64,000 nt of DNA from Bacteroides clarus YIT 12056 (GTDB taxonomy: Bacteria > Bacteroidota > Bacteroidia > Bacteroidales > Bacteroidaceae), in assembly GCF_900129655.1 (NCBI RefSeq), contig NZ_FQWK01000001.1, forward strand, positions 496,001 to 560,000, read 5' to 3'. Positions 7,818-17,190 of this stretch are shown here, piece by piece; the stretch's first letter is position 1; every line of letters starts with the position of its first letter. Under the pieces are notes generated by a model. It was not told the DNA's origin. It saw only the letters and a list, made by a program, of their open reading frames with translations, and made no database searches. A program made the position numbers and the translations under genes.

Positions 7818-9197
7818 CTAAAAAGCCTTGAATAAGTCATTTAATCCTTCGCTCATGCTGGGATGCGTAAAGATGAAGTCACGCAGGGCGCTGTAATGCA
7901 GGTCGTTCTTCATGGCCAGCGATACCAGGTTGATGACTTCGGGCGCATCGACGCAAAACAGGGTACAGCCTATTATGCGTCCCGTATGCGCGTTGACGAT
8001 GGCTTTCATCATACCGTCTATGTGCTGCAATGTACGGGCGCGCGGTATGGCGGCGGCAGGTAGCCGGGACACTTGGAGCGAATAACCGCGTTTCACGGCT
8101 TCTTCTTCAGTCAGGCCGATATGCGCCAGCGGCGGGTCTGTAAAAATTACATAGGGCACCGGAACCCTGTCATCGGTATTTCGCTTCTTGTTGCCGAACA
8201 ATTGGTTGGCGATAACGCGGAAGTCATCGATGGATAAATAGTCGTACAAAGCGCCGCCTCTAACGTCTCCCATGGCCCATATGTGCGGGGAAGAAGTTTG
8301 AAGATGCCCGTTGACAATGACGGCTCCCTGAGCGTCGGTGCGTATGCCGGCCGCGTGCAGATTGAGCTCGTCGGTCATCGGCCTGCGCCCGGTGGCAAGC
8401 AGCAGGGCGTCTCCTTCCAAAAAGTAGGGAGTACCGTCGGCATTGTCCGTATAGGTCAGTGTCACGCCGTCGGCGGTATCGTATACGGACAGGGCATAGG
8501 CGTTCAAACGTATCTCGATGCCTTTCCTTTTCAGAGATTCCAGCATGGACTCCGCAATGTCCCGGTCTGATTTGGGCATGAAGCGGCTGCCCGATTCCAA
8601 TAACGTGACTTGGCTTCCAAAGCCCGCATACATGGTGGCGAGCTCCATTCCGATGGCTCCGGCGCCGAGAATGAGCAGGCGATGGGGAAGCTTGCTCTGC
8701 CGGAGCAGCGTTTCGCTGGTGAACACATGCTTACTTCCGTTGATGCCTTCCACATCGGGCAGGATAGGGGTAGACCCGGTATTGATAAAGACTTCTTTCC
8801 CTTTGAGGAGAATTTCCTTTTTATCCCGGGAAACGACCTTTACCGTATCGTTGGACGCAAAGGATGCCGTACCGTCATACAAGGTAATGTTGGGATGGGC
8901 TTTTATATGTTCGTAATTCTTGTCCCGCAAGAATGACACGAGCTTGTTTTTCCGTCCGACGGCGAGCGCATAGTACTTGGCCTGATTGCTGTAATCGTCC
9001 CGGTAGAGCCGTTCGGCCTGTTCCGATTCGTGAATAAGCGTCTTGGTGGGAATGCACCCTGCGTTTACACATGTCCCCCCGTACATCTGCGGGGAACGTT
9101 CAATGATTGCCACTTTCCAGTTACGGTTGGCAAGTTCGGCTGCCAGCAGTTTCCCGCCTTTGCCGAACCCTATGATGATAGCGTCATATTGTTTCAT
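7818..9197 (-). CDS. rclA: RclA-like FAD-dependent disulfide reductase (hypothiocyanite / Cu(II) reductase family)
   Basis: This 459-residue class I pyridine-nucleotide disulfide oxidoreductase has an FAD-binding N-terminus (IIIGFGKGGK, residues 7-16), redox-active C43-V-N-A-G-C48, an NAD(P)-binding GAGAIGMELA motif and C-terminal active-site H445 and E450 (THPSMSE). Many stretches match my memory of E. coli RclA rather than lipoamide dehydrogenase or mercuric reductase, for instance IPRAR, the YLSIDDFRV-type segment and the FIFTHPSMSEGLNDLF end. RclA homologues reduce hypothiocyanous acid and have been reported to reduce Cu(II). No N-terminal HMA or C-terminal Cys pair of MerA is present. 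The adjacent metal efflux genes fit a metal or oxidant stress role. Confidence 0.8.
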   Translation of the reverse strand: MKQYDAIIIGFGKGGKLLAAELANRNWKVAIIERSPQMYGGTCVNAGCIPTKTLIHESEQAERLYRDDYSNQAKYYALAVGRKNKLVSFLRDKNYEHIKAHPNITLYDGTASFASNDTVKVVSRDKKEILLKGKEVFINTGSTPILPDVEGINGSKHVFTSETLLRQSKLPHRLLILGAGAIGMELATMYAGFGSQVTLLESGSRFMPKSDRDIAESMLESLKRKGIEIRLNAYALSVYDTADGVTLTYTDNADGTPYFLEGDALLLATGRRPMTDELNLHAAGIRTDAQGAVIVNGHLQTSSPHIWAMGDVRGGALYDYLSIDDFRVIANQLFGNKKRNTDDRVPVPYVIFTDPPLAHIGLTEEEAVKRGYSLQVSRLPAAAIPRARTLQHIDGMMKAIVNAHTGRIIGCTLFCVDAPEVINLVSLAMKNDLHYSALRDFIFTHPSMSEGLNDLFKAF

Positions 9198-9275
9198 TTA
9201 ATTCGTAGTTAAGGATTTATGGAAATGAAACAACAGGAGCAATTTATTTGTTGCGGGAAGTTAGTTAATGAAAGT

Positions 9276-10910
9276 TTACCGTTCCAGTTCGCGAAGCGAA
9301 TCCATTTTCTTCTTTTCAAGGAATTCATAGATACCGCTCAAATGCTCGGTTACCCGTTTGTTGCCGAACTCATAAACTTTGCTCACCAGCCCGTCCAGGA
9401 AGTCACGGTCGTGGCTTACGAGTATCAGAGTGCCGTCGAAATCCATGAGAGCCTGTTTCAGAATATCTTTGGTTTTCATGTCCAGGTGGTTGGTAGGCTC
9501 ATCCAGAATCAACAAGTTTACGGGCTCCAGCAGCAGCTTAATCATGGCCAGTCGTGTACGTTCGCCGCCGGACAGCACTTTCACTTTCTTCATGGACTCT
9601 TCCGGACCGCCGAACATGAAAGCTCCCAGCAAGTCGCGTATCTTGTTGCGTATTTCGCCTTTGGCCACGTCGTCGATGGTTTGGAATACGGTCAGGTTCT
9701 CATCCAGCAAGGATGCCTGGTTTTGGGCGAAATAACCTATCTGTACATTATGACCGATGGTAAGCGTTCCTTCGTGTTCCAGTTCTCCCATGATGCACTT
9801 TACCAGCGTGGATTTACCTTCGCCGTTCTTGCCTACGAAAGCCACTTTGTCGCCTCTCTCTATGGTGAGGTTGGCATTTTTGAACACGACGTGCTCTCCG
9901 TATGTCTTTCCTACATTCTCCATAATGACCGGATAATTGCCGGAACGCGGAGAGGGCGGGAACTTCAGCCGCAAGGCCGAGGTATCTTCTTCATCTACTT
10001 CCAGCAGTACCAGTTTCTCCAACATCTTGACACGGCTTTGCACTTGCAGGGTTTTGGAATAGGTCCCTTTGAAACGCTCGATGAATTCTTTGGTTTCGGC
10101 GATGAACTTCTGTTGCTCGTCATAAGCCTTTTGCTGCTGTTCGCGGCGTTCTTTGCGGAGTTCCAGGTATTTGGAGTAGTTTACTTTGTAATCGTAGATG
10201 CGTCCCATGGTTACCTCAATGGTGCGGGTCGTGATGTTATCCACGAATTTGCGGTCGTGGCTGATGACGATAACGGCTTTCCCGTTGTTGATAAGGAAGT
10301 CTTCCAGCCATTGGATGGACTCGATGTCCAGGTGGTTGGTCGGCTCGTCCAGCAGGAGCACGTCCGGCTTCTGCAACAGCAGTTTGGCGAGTTCGATACG
10401 CATGCGCCAGCCGCCGCTGAAGTCGCTGGTCTGGCGGTTGAAGTCCTCTCTTGTGAATCCGAGGCCGAGCAATGCCTTTTCAACGTCCTCTTCGTAATTG
10501 GTGGCGTCGATGGCGTAGAATTTCTCGCTTAGGGCGGACACCTGCTCGATAAGTTCCATGTAGCTGTCGCTTTCGTAGTCGGTACGGGTTTCCAGCTCTT
10601 TGTTCATACGGTCTATTTCGGCTTCCATCTCATGCAGGTGGGCAAAGGCCTGCGCGGTTTCCTGAAAAACGGTACGTCCGTCCTCTGTCATCAGGTGCTG
10701 GGGAAGATAGGCGATGACGCAATCTTTGGGAGCGGAAATTTTACCGCGGGTAGGTTGCCGCACCCCGGCAAGTATCTTTAACAGCGTACTTTTCCCGGCT
10801 CCGTTTTTGCCCATGAGGGCGATACGGTCTTTTTCGTTGATTACGAAAGATATGTCACTGAATAAGGTTGTGCCGCCAAATTCTACGGCGAGTCCGTCAA
10901 TAGAAATCAT
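9276..10910 (-). CDS. ABC-F family ATPase (translation factor type)
   Basis: The start is placed at the ATG at 10908-10910 (MISIDGLAV), downstream of the -7 box at 10935-10942; the longer frame begins upstream of that promoter. The 544-residue soluble protein has two ABC domains: Walker A GKNGAGKS at 34-41, signature SDFSGGW at 162-168, DEPTNHLD at 188-195, a charged helical linker at about 240-320, then a second GKNGEGKS, LSGGER and DEPTNHLD. There are no membrane segments. This duplicated layout with an inter-domain linker is ABC-F (EttA/Uup/YbiT type), which acts on the ribosome. Which subfamily, or whether it protects against antibiotics, cannot be told from the motifs. Confidence 0.9.
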   Translation of the reverse strand: MISIDGLAVEFGGTTLFSDISFVINEKDRIALMGKNGAGKSTLLKILAGVRQPTRGKISAPKDCVIAYLPQHLMTEDGRTVFQETAQAFAHLHEMEAEIDRMNKELETRTDYESDSYMELIEQVSALSEKFYAIDATNYEEDVEKALLGLGFTREDFNRQTSDFSGGWRMRIELAKLLLQKPDVLLLDEPTNHLDIESIQWLEDFLINNGKAVIVISHDRKFVDNITTRTIEVTMGRIYDYKVNYSKYLELRKERREQQQKAYDEQQKFIAETKEFIERFKGTYSKTLQVQSRVKMLEKLVLLEVDEEDTSALRLKFPPSPRSGNYPVIMENVGKTYGEHVVFKNANLTIERGDKVAFVGKNGEGKSTLVKCIMGELEHEGTLTIGHNVQIGYFAQNQASLLDENLTVFQTIDDVAKGEIRNKIRDLLGAFMFGGPEESMKKVKVLSGGERTRLAMIKLLLEPVNLLILDEPTNHLDMKTKDILKQALMDFDGTLILVSHDRDFLDGLVSKVYEFGNKRVTEHLSGIYEFLEKKKMDSLRELER

Positions 10911-10934
10911 TATGTCATTTTTAAAAATAAGGCG

Positions 10935-10942
10935 CAAAGATA
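10935..10942 (-). promoter_or_regulatory. -7 box of the ABC-F gene
   Basis: The minus strand reads TATCTTTG, 25 bp before the ABC-F start. It faces away from the receiver-gene promoter 21 bp further on, forming a divergent promoter pair. Confidence 0.6.
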
Positions 10943-10963
10943 ATGCAAATATATTATTTTTTA

Positions 10964-10971
10964 TATCTTTG
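10964..10971 (+). promoter_or_regulatory. -7 box of the orphan receiver gene
   Basis: TATCTTTG on the plus strand, 25 bp upstream of the ATG at 10997; it matches TAnnTTTG. No good -33 element is visible. Confidence 0.6.
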
Positions 10972-10996
10972 TCTCGGACAAACAATAATATAGGTC

Positions 10997-11398
10997 ATGG
11001 AAATCGGAAATCAATCAGTAGATTACCGCCCGCTCATTCTCGTCGCGGAAGATGATGATAGTAATTTTAAATTAATAAAAGCTATTATAGGAAAAAGGTG
11101 TGAGATAATGTGGGCGAAGAACGGTGAGGAGATCGTCTCTTTGTTTCACGAGAATCGTGACAAAACGGATGCGATACTGATGGACATCAAGATGCCTATT
11201 ATGAACGGATTGGAAGCTACGCGGCTCATACGTGAGGAAGGCGGAACATTACCTATCATCATGCAGACGGCCTACGCGTTCTCCGCCGACCGTGAAAACG
11301 CCATCAAAAGCGGCGCTTCGGAAGTATTGGTAAAGCCTATTACGTTGCAGGCATTGCGCGACTGTCTGAGCAGTTTCCTGCCCAGGCTGAAGTGGTAG
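10997..11398 (+). CDS. Stand-alone response regulator receiver domain protein
   Basis: The 133-residue protein is a single receiver domain with no output domain. The acidic pocket is E18/D19/D20, the phospho-acceptor is D63 (LMDIKMP), the switch residues are T91 and Y93 (MQTAYAF) and the conserved lysine is K113 (LVKPIT). All catalytic residues are present, so it should be phosphorylated by a histidine kinase and act as a CheY/Spo0F-like relay. No kinase lies beside it. It is divergent from the ABC-F gene and 142 bp upstream of an orphan SusC/SusD pair; a functional link to either is possible but not shown. Confidence 0.88.
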   Translation: MEIGNQSVDYRPLILVAEDDDSNFKLIKAIIGKRCEIMWAKNGEEIVSLFHENRDKTDAILMDIKMPIMNGLEATRLIREEGGTLPIIMQTAYAFSADRENAIKSGASEVLVKPITLQALRDCLSSFLPRLKW

Positions 11399-11540
11399 GC
11401 TCCCGACAGGAAAGGGACGGAATCCTCTTAATTGAATTAACAAGCGTATACTACGCGGATAGCGGGAGTGAAAAAAAATAGGCATAGCTGAACAAAGTTT
11501 ATTTTCTTCTGTTAATGAAGTCTAACCAAACTTTAACGGA

Positions 11541-14500
11541 ATGAATAGTAAACTGCGCTTTTTCTTAACCTCACTGTTTATACTCTTCGTGGTGACGTTA
11601 TATGCCGCTCCGGGCGGCGATATCCGTGTATCGGGCGTTGTGATGTCGGAAGGGGAACCTTTGCCGGGAGCATCGGTATTGGTGAAAGGAACTCACAACG
11701 GAACGGTAACCGACGTCGATGGAAAATATACCCTTACCGTACCGGCGGACGCTACACTGGTCTTTAGCTTCATCGGGCTGAAAACCACCGAACAAAAAGT
11801 CAATGGGCGTTCGGTCATTAATGCGGAACTGATTCCGGACAGTGAACAACTGGATGAGGTAATGGTGGTGGCTTACGCCACTGCCAAGAAGTATAGCTTT
11901 ACGGGAGCGGCTTCCACGGTCAAGGGGAGCGAAATAGCCAAGATGCAGGTATCCAACGTGTCGCGTGCGCTCGAGGGAACGGTATCCGGACTTCAGGCAA
12001 GCGCGCCCAGCGGCCAGCCGGGTACGGATGCGGAAATACGTATTCGCGGCATCGGCTCTATCAATGCTTCGAGCGCTCCGCTTTATGTGGTGGACGGCGT
12101 ACCTTTCGACGGCAGCATCAACTCCATTAATCCGGAAGATATAGCCTCGTTGACGGTTTTGAAAGACGCCGCTTCGGCAGCCCTCTACGGTTCGCGTGGG
12201 GCCAACGGTGTCATTATCATAACCACCAAGCAGGGACAGACCGACTCGAAAACCACGGTCAGCGTCAATGCCAGCTTCGGCGGCTCCAGCCGGGCTATCC
12301 GCGATTACGACCGTGTCGGTACCGATCAGTACTTTGAGCTCTATTGGGAAGCATTGCGCAACCAATATGCTCTGAATACGGATAAATATACTCCGCAGAC
12401 CGCAGCCGCACAGGCCTCTAAAGACCTGGTGGGCAAGTTGATGGGCGGTGGACCTAATCCTTATGGCCCCAACTATCCGCAACCGGTGGGCACGGACGGT
12501 AAGCTGCTTGCCGGAGCCACTCCGCTTTGGAATGTGGACTGGCAGAAAGAAATGGAGCAACAGGCGTTGCGTACGGAAATCGGATTGAATGTTTCCGGAG
12601 GCGGAAAGACCAATCAGTACTATTTCTCGGCCGGTTATCTGAATGACAAGGGTATTGCCCTTGAATCCGGTTACCAACGTTTCAACCTGCGTTCCAATAT
12701 CTCGAGCGAGATAACCGGTTGGTTGCGTGGCGGCGTGAATATGAGCTACGCCCACTCCATACAGAACTATCCGGTGTCGTCCGATACCAAGACAAGCAAT
12801 GTCATCAACGCCGGACGTTTAATGCCCGATTTCTACCCTGTGTACGAGATGAACGCCGACGGCACATACAAGCTCGACTCGGAAGGAAAGCGGATTTACG
12901 ATTTCGGTTCCTACCGGCCGTCAGGAGCCACGGCCAACTGGAACCTGCCCGCAACCTTGCCCAATGATAAATCCGAGCGTATGCGGGATGAGTTCTCCGG
13001 ACGTACCTTCCTTGAGGTCACTTTCCTGGAAGGATTGAAATTCAAGACCAGCTTCAACTTCGACCTGATAGATTACAATACGCTGGATTATACCAATCCC
13101 AAGATTGGCCCTGCGGTCAATACGGGTGGCGGAGCAAGCCGCGAATATACCCGCACTTTCTCCTGGACATGGAATAATATTGTGACTTACGATAAGACTG
13201 TCGGCGAGCATCATTTCAATATCCTTGCCGGACAAGAGGCTTACTCTTACCGTTATGATGTGTTACAGGCCGCACGCAGCAACATGGCTGTGCCCGATAT
13301 GCCGGAGCTGGCTGTCGGTTCGCTTGTAACCGCAGGTACGGGGTATCGCATTGACTATTCACTGTTGGGCTATCTTATTAATACCCGGTATGACTACCGG
13401 AGCAAGTATTTCTTCTCCGCTTCCTACCGTCGCGACGGTTCTTCGCGTTTCGCGCCGGGCACACGCTGGGGCAACTTCTGGTCATTGGGAGCTTCGTGGC
13501 GCATAGACCGCGAAGAATTCATGCAGAGCGCCACCGACTGGCTCTCCGCCCTGACCTTAAAGGCCAGCTACGGAGCGCAAGGCAATGACAATCTGGGCAC
13601 TTACTATGCCAGCAGCGGGCTGTATTCCATCGTTTCGCAAGCAGGTGAGAACGCTTTGGTGTCCGACCGCCTTGCAACGCCCGCCTTGAAATGGGAGACT
13701 AATCTCAACCTCAATGTAGGCATTGATTTCTCATTGTTCGACAACCGTTTCTCCGGTTCGTTCGATTTCTTCCAGCGCCGTTCCAAAGACCTGCTGTATT
13801 CCCGTCCTTTGGCAACTTCCCTGGGTTATACCTCGATGGATGAGAATATAGGCGCATTGAAGAATACGGGCTTTGAGATAGACCTTAAAGGAACGCTCAT
13901 ACACACCCGTGATTTTATGTGGCGTATGGGCGTCAACCTTACGCACTACAAGAATGTCGTGACCGACCTACCGTTGAAAGACATGCCTGTTACCGGGGTT
14001 ACCCGTTTGAAAGAGGGACGTTCGGTTTACGATTTCTATCTGCGCGAATGGGCAGGGGTAGACCCTGATAACGGTGATCCGTTGTGGTACAGGAATGTAA
14101 AGGATGCGCAGGGTAATGTTACCGGGCGCACTACTACCAACGATTACGCCCAGGCGGATTATTATTACGTGGATAAGTCCTCGCTTCCCAAGGTTTACGG
14201 CGGTTTCAATACGGCGTTCTCATACAAAGGCTTTGAGTTGTCCGCCATCTTCGCGTACAGTATAGGCGGCTATATCGTAGACCGTGACGTTACGATGCTG
14301 TGGAGCAATGGAAGCAATCCCGGACGCGCCTGGTCTACCGAGATACTGAAACGTTGGACACCGGAGAACCGTGATACGGACGTGCCGGCCTTGAAAACGG
14401 TGTCCAATAACTGGAACTCCAACTCTACCCGTAACCTGTTCAACAACTCGTACCTGCGGATGAAGAACATTACGCTGTCTTATAACTTCCCGCAGCCGTT

Positions 14501-14669
14501 GATAAAGAAAATCAGCCTCAGCAGTCTGCAGCTCTTTGTACAGGCGGACAACCTGCTGACTTTCTCCAAGAATCAGGGAATGGACCCGGAACAGGGTATT
14601 ACAGGACTGACTTATTACCGTTATCCTGCCATGCGTTCCATTTCGGGCGGACTTAATGTTTCATTCTAA
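11541..14669 (+). CDS. SusC/RagA-family TonB-dependent outer membrane transporter
   Basis: This 1042-residue protein has a signal peptide (about 1-22), a carboxypeptidase-regulatory-like beta-sandwich at about 28-105 (VSGVVMSEGEPLPGASVLVKG), a plug domain at about 110-230 (GLQASAPSGQPG, IRIRGIGSINASSAPLYVVDG) and a 22-strand-type barrel ending in the aromatic residue Phe (GGLNVSF). It imports a ligand bound by the SusD lipoprotein encoded next, using TonB energy. No TonB-box-proximal STN domain is present, so it is unlikely to be a direct anti-sigma transducer. The pair is orphan: no glycosidase, sulfatase or regulator is adjacent except the stand-alone receiver. The substrate cannot be predicted. 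Confidence 0.95.
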   Translation: MNSKLRFFLTSLFILFVVTLYAAPGGDIRVSGVVMSEGEPLPGASVLVKGTHNGTVTDVDGKYTLTVPADATLVFSFIGLKTTEQKVNGRSVINAELIPDSEQLDEVMVVAYATAKKYSFTGAASTVKGSEIAKMQVSNVSRALEGTVSGLQASAPSGQPGTDAEIRIRGIGSINASSAPLYVVDGVPFDGSINSINPEDIASLTVLKDAASAALYGSRGANGVIIITTKQGQTDSKTTVSVNASFGGSSRAIRDYDRVGTDQYFELYWEALRNQYALNTDKYTPQTAAAQASKDLVGKLMGGGPNPYGPNYPQPVGTDGKLLAGATPLWNVDWQKEMEQQALRTEIGLNVSGGGKTNQYYFSAGYLNDKGIALESGYQRFNLRSNISSEITGWLRGGVNMSYAHSIQNYPVSSDTKTSNVINAGRLMPDFYPVYEMNADGTYKLDSEGKRIYDFGSYRPSGATANWNLPATLPNDKSERMRDEFSGRTFLEVTFLEGLKFKTSFNFDLIDYNTLDYTNPKIGPAVNTGGGASREYTRTFSWTWNNIVTYDKTVGEHHFNILAGQEAYSYRYDVLQAARSNMAVPDMPELAVGSLVTAGTGYRIDYSLLGYLINTRYDYRSKYFFSASYRRDGSSRFAPGTRWGNFWSLGASWRIDREEFMQSATDWLSALTLKASYGAQGNDNLGTYYASSGLYSIVSQAGENALVSDRLATPALKWETNLNLNVGIDFSLFDNRFSGSFDFFQRRSKDLLYSRPLATSLGYTSMDENIGALKNTGFEIDLKGTLIHTRDFMWRMGVNLTHYKNVVTDLPLKDMPVTGVTRLKEGRSVYDFYLREWAGVDPDNGDPLWYRNVKDAQGNVTGRTTTNDYAQADYYYVDKSSLPKVYGGFNTAFSYKGFELSAIFAYSIGGYIVDRDVTMLWSNGSNPGRAWSTEILKRWTPENRDTDVPALKTVSNNWNSNSTRNLFNNSYLRMKNITLSYNFPQPLIKKISLSSLQLFVQADNLLTFSKNQGMDPEQGITGLTYYRYPAMRSISGGLNVSF

Positions 14670-14682
14670 ATCACTTGTTCAC

Positions 14683-16173
14683 ATGAATACTTCAATTAAA
14701 AATATAGCAGTCTTTACACTGGGATTATTATCCGTCCTGTCTTCGTGCGGCGGAGATTTTCTCGATAACAAACCTACGGACGCCGTAGATTCGGGTATCG
14801 TCCCCGTGCCTTCCAATGCCGGTCGGATATTTAACGGCGCGTGGTATAACCTGTTCGAGTACAGCAGCACCTATGCCAATATCGGTTATCGCGCCCTGAT
14901 GCTGCAGGACGATATGATGGCGGACGATGTGGTGTCGCGTCCGATGTACGGCTTCAACTCGTCCTATCAGTTTAACGATGTGGGGATGCCTGCCAACAAC
15001 CGTACCGCATTTGCCTGGTATCTGATGTACAAAACCATAGACAATTGCAATACGGCCATTTCCATTACCGCCACCGGTGACGATGATACGGCCGATTTCC
15101 GTCATTCACAGGGACAAGCCTATGCTTTGCGGGCTTTCTGTTATCTGCATCTGGCTCAGCACTACCAGTTTACTTACCTGAAAGACCCTGCCGCGCCGGC
15201 TGTTCCGCTTTATACGGAGCCTACCGCCTCTACGACAGAGCCTAAAGGGAAGGCTACTCTGGAAGAGATATATACGCAGATATTCAAAGACCTGAATAAG
15301 GCCAAGGAGCTTCTTGAAGGGTATGTCCGTCCGGACGACAATTCCAAGTTCAAACCGGATTCAAGCGTCGTCAACGGATTGCTGGCACGTGCGTATTTGC
15401 TTACCGGACAATGGGACGAAGCCGCCGGGGCTGCTCTTGAGGCTGCCGATGGATATGCTTTGATGACGGACTCCAAAACGTATATGGGCTTTAACGATAT
15501 ATCCAATACCGAGTGGATGTGGGGACATCCTCAGTCCGTAAGCCAGTCCGATGCCAGCTATAATTTCTATTATATCGATGTGGTGACGCCCGACGCATAT
15601 AACAGCTTTATGGCCGACCCGCACTTCAAGGACACTTTCGAAGCGGGGGATATTCGCCTGGATTTGTTCCAGTGGATGCGTGAAGGTTATTTGGGTTATC
15701 GTAAGTTCCGTATCCGCGCCGACCAGACCGGTGATATTGTCGTGATGCGTTCCGCCGAGATGTATCTGATAGCGGCGGAAGCGCTGGCTCGCGAGGGACG
15801 GTTGGAAGACGCCGTGAAACCGTTGAACACATTACGCAATGCCCGCGGACTTGCCGGCTATGACCTGACGGGGAAGACGCAAGACCGGCTTATCGATGAT
15901 ATTTTGCTGGAACGCCGGCGCGAACTGTGGGGTGAGGGATTCGGCATTACCGATATTCTCCGTACGCAACGTTCCGTAGAGCGTGTACCGTTGACGAAAG
16001 AGGAAGCGGAGCGGAAATACGATTGCTGGCAGCAAGGCGATACTTATAAAGAATATAATCCCGAAGGCCATTGGTTTACTTCCTTCCCCGACGGAACGAA
16101 GTTTGTACCGAACAGTGTGTATTATCTATATGCCATTCCGGAAAAGGAGACGAATGCGAATCCTAATTTATAA
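14683..16173 (+). CDS. SusD/RagB-family surface nutrient-binding lipoprotein
   Basis: The start is set at the ATG at 14683 (MNTSIKNIAVF), which gives a standard lipoprotein signal with lipid Cys22 (LSVLSSC) followed by GGDFLDNKPTD, the typical opening of SusD proteins; the frame continues upstream into the SusC gene but without a signal. The 496-residue product has the TPR-like helical core (ALRAFCYLHLAQHYQ) and the RRRELWGEGF motif near 415 common to the family. It caps the SusC transporter and binds the ligand at the cell surface. The gap to SusC is 13 bp, so the two are co-transcribed. Confidence 0.95.
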   Translation: MNTSIKNIAVFTLGLLSVLSSCGGDFLDNKPTDAVDSGIVPVPSNAGRIFNGAWYNLFEYSSTYANIGYRALMLQDDMMADDVVSRPMYGFNSSYQFNDVGMPANNRTAFAWYLMYKTIDNCNTAISITATGDDDTADFRHSQGQAYALRAFCYLHLAQHYQFTYLKDPAAPAVPLYTEPTASTTEPKGKATLEEIYTQIFKDLNKAKELLEGYVRPDDNSKFKPDSSVVNGLLARAYLLTGQWDEAAGAALEAADGYALMTDSKTYMGFNDISNTEWMWGHPQSVSQSDASYNFYYIDVVTPDAYNSFMADPHFKDTFEAGDIRLDLFQWMREGYLGYRKFRIRADQTGDIVVMRSAEMYLIAAEALAREGRLEDAVKPLNTLRNARGLAGYDLTGKTQDRLIDDILLERRRELWGEGFGITDILRTQRSVERVPLTKEEAERKYDCWQQGDTYKEYNPEGHWFTSFPDGTKFVPNSVYYLYAIPEKETNANPNL

Positions 16174-16185
16174 GAGAGGGGGTGG

Positions 16186-16241
16186 AACGCAGTGAAGCAT
16201 CTGCCCTCTTTATGAGCGGGGAGTAGACGCTTCACTGTGTT
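16186..16241 (+). terminator. Terminator after the SusC/SusD pair
   Basis: AACGCAGTGAAGC (16186-16198) pairs with GCTTCACTGTGTT (16229-16241) with one internal mismatch around a 30-nt loop, and a short T run follows. It lies between convergent genes. Confidence 0.5.
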
Positions 16242-16277
16242 TTGCGTAACGGGCTGTCATCAACTATGCTCGAAGCG

Positions 16278-17108
16278 TTATTTTATATCTTTGCTTGCTC
16301 TTTCCTGTATCTTGCGTTTCACGAACTCAATCTTCAGGTTGGCTTCTTCCATCTCTCTCTTGATTTCCGTAATGGAAGACAGTAACTGCGCCAGTTCATA
16401 AACAGCCGCCACCGCCTTGCGGTCGTTCGGTGTCATGACAGTGGTATAGGAGCGTTCGCCAAGATAGTTGACACGTATGTTCTTGTCTTTGTTCAGGTTG
16501 AGGAAAGCGATTACATTGCCGTCTTCTCCCAACTTATAATCCGCTTTTTCTATCTTCTCTCCCAAATCGGTCGTTTCATAGCTGTCTTTGGAAGCCGGAG
16601 TTTCGGCAAAGCTGCCGTCGGGCGCGGTAACTTTTACGGCTAAGTGATGAATGTTGTGCGGACCGCAATAGATGGAAGTCATGCTCATAACCCCTGTTTC
16701 ATCTACTTGGAAACGCAGGTAAGAGCGGTGCAGGTTCTTTTCTATCACTTGCGAGGGATGCAGGTAATTGCCTGTCCGTTGATATTCGGCGTCTTTCTCG
16801 AAAGTATAATTCTTCTTGAGGGCGTCCACTTCTTTTTGCTTGTCTTGGAGCATGCTGTCGAGGTAGACAAGTGTTTTCTCCTGCTCTTTCAGCTCCACCT
16901 GTTGCATAAGCCCGATACCCTCGCGCCGTGTTTCAAAAGCTTTCGGATAGAGTATCTTGATGCTGTCAATCTGTATCTTCGCTTCGCTGTAATCTCCGCG
17001 TTGAAACGCTTCGCGGGCTGCCCGGAGTTTCTCGCCTGCTTTTTTCTCCACATTGCTGCAAGAGAAGAGCGTGCAGCAGAGGCACGCAAGGAACACTGCT
17101 TTCTTCAT
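16278..17108 (-). CDS. Coiled-coil lipoprotein of unknown function
   Basis: The start is set at the ATG at 17106-17108 because MKKAVFLACLCCTLFSC is a lipoprotein signal (lipid Cys17) and the -7 box at 17136-17143 sits just upstream. The 276-residue product has a charged helical N-terminal half (about 20-105, TPR-like or coiled-coil, EQEKTLVYLDSMLQDKQKEVDALKK region), a beta-rich middle containing YLRFQVDETG and a second coiled-coil near the C-terminus (EIKREMEEANLKIEFVKRKIQER). I do not recognise a named family. It is probably anchored in the periplasm or outer membrane. It is divergent from the CCA-transferase gene. Confidence 0.8.
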   Translation of the reverse strand: MKKAVFLACLCCTLFSCSNVEKKAGEKLRAAREAFQRGDYSEAKIQIDSIKILYPKAFETRREGIGLMQQVELKEQEKTLVYLDSMLQDKQKEVDALKKNYTFEKDAEYQRTGNYLHPSQVIEKNLHRSYLRFQVDETGVMSMTSIYCGPHNIHHLAVKVTAPDGSFAETPASKDSYETTDLGEKIEKADYKLGEDGNVIAFLNLNKDKNIRVNYLGERSYTTVMTPNDRKAVAAVYELAQLLSSITEIKREMEEANLKIEFVKRKIQERASKDIK

Positions 17109-17135
17109 AATTTTCATTCTTGATGTTAGTGGGGA

Positions 17136-17143
17136 CAAAAATA
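17136..17143 (-). promoter_or_regulatory. -7 box of the coiled-coil lipoprotein gene
   Basis: The minus strand reads TATTTTTG (TAnnTTTG), 28 bp upstream of the start at 17108. Confidence 0.45.
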
Positions 17144-17157
17144 AAAAATAATATCCG

Positions 17158-17165
17158 TATCTTTG
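17158..17165 (+). promoter_or_regulatory. -7 box of the CCA-transferase gene
   Basis: TATCTTTG on the plus strand. A transcript from here would begin near 17172, which favours the second ATG (17191) over the first (17176). Confidence 0.55.
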
Positions 17166-17190
17166 CACCCTCAAAATGATTTATTGGCAA

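Noticed and set aside
9219..10532. A 437-codon plus-strand open frame
   Set aside because: It is wholly antisense to the ABC-F gene, encodes His/Phe/Gln-rich sequence with no domain, and mirrors the codon bias of the real gene.
11444..11456. GCGTA-TAC-TACGC palindrome upstream of susC
   Set aside because: Only 5-bp arms and a 3-nt loop, no T run and no -7 box beside it; not enough to call an operator or terminator.
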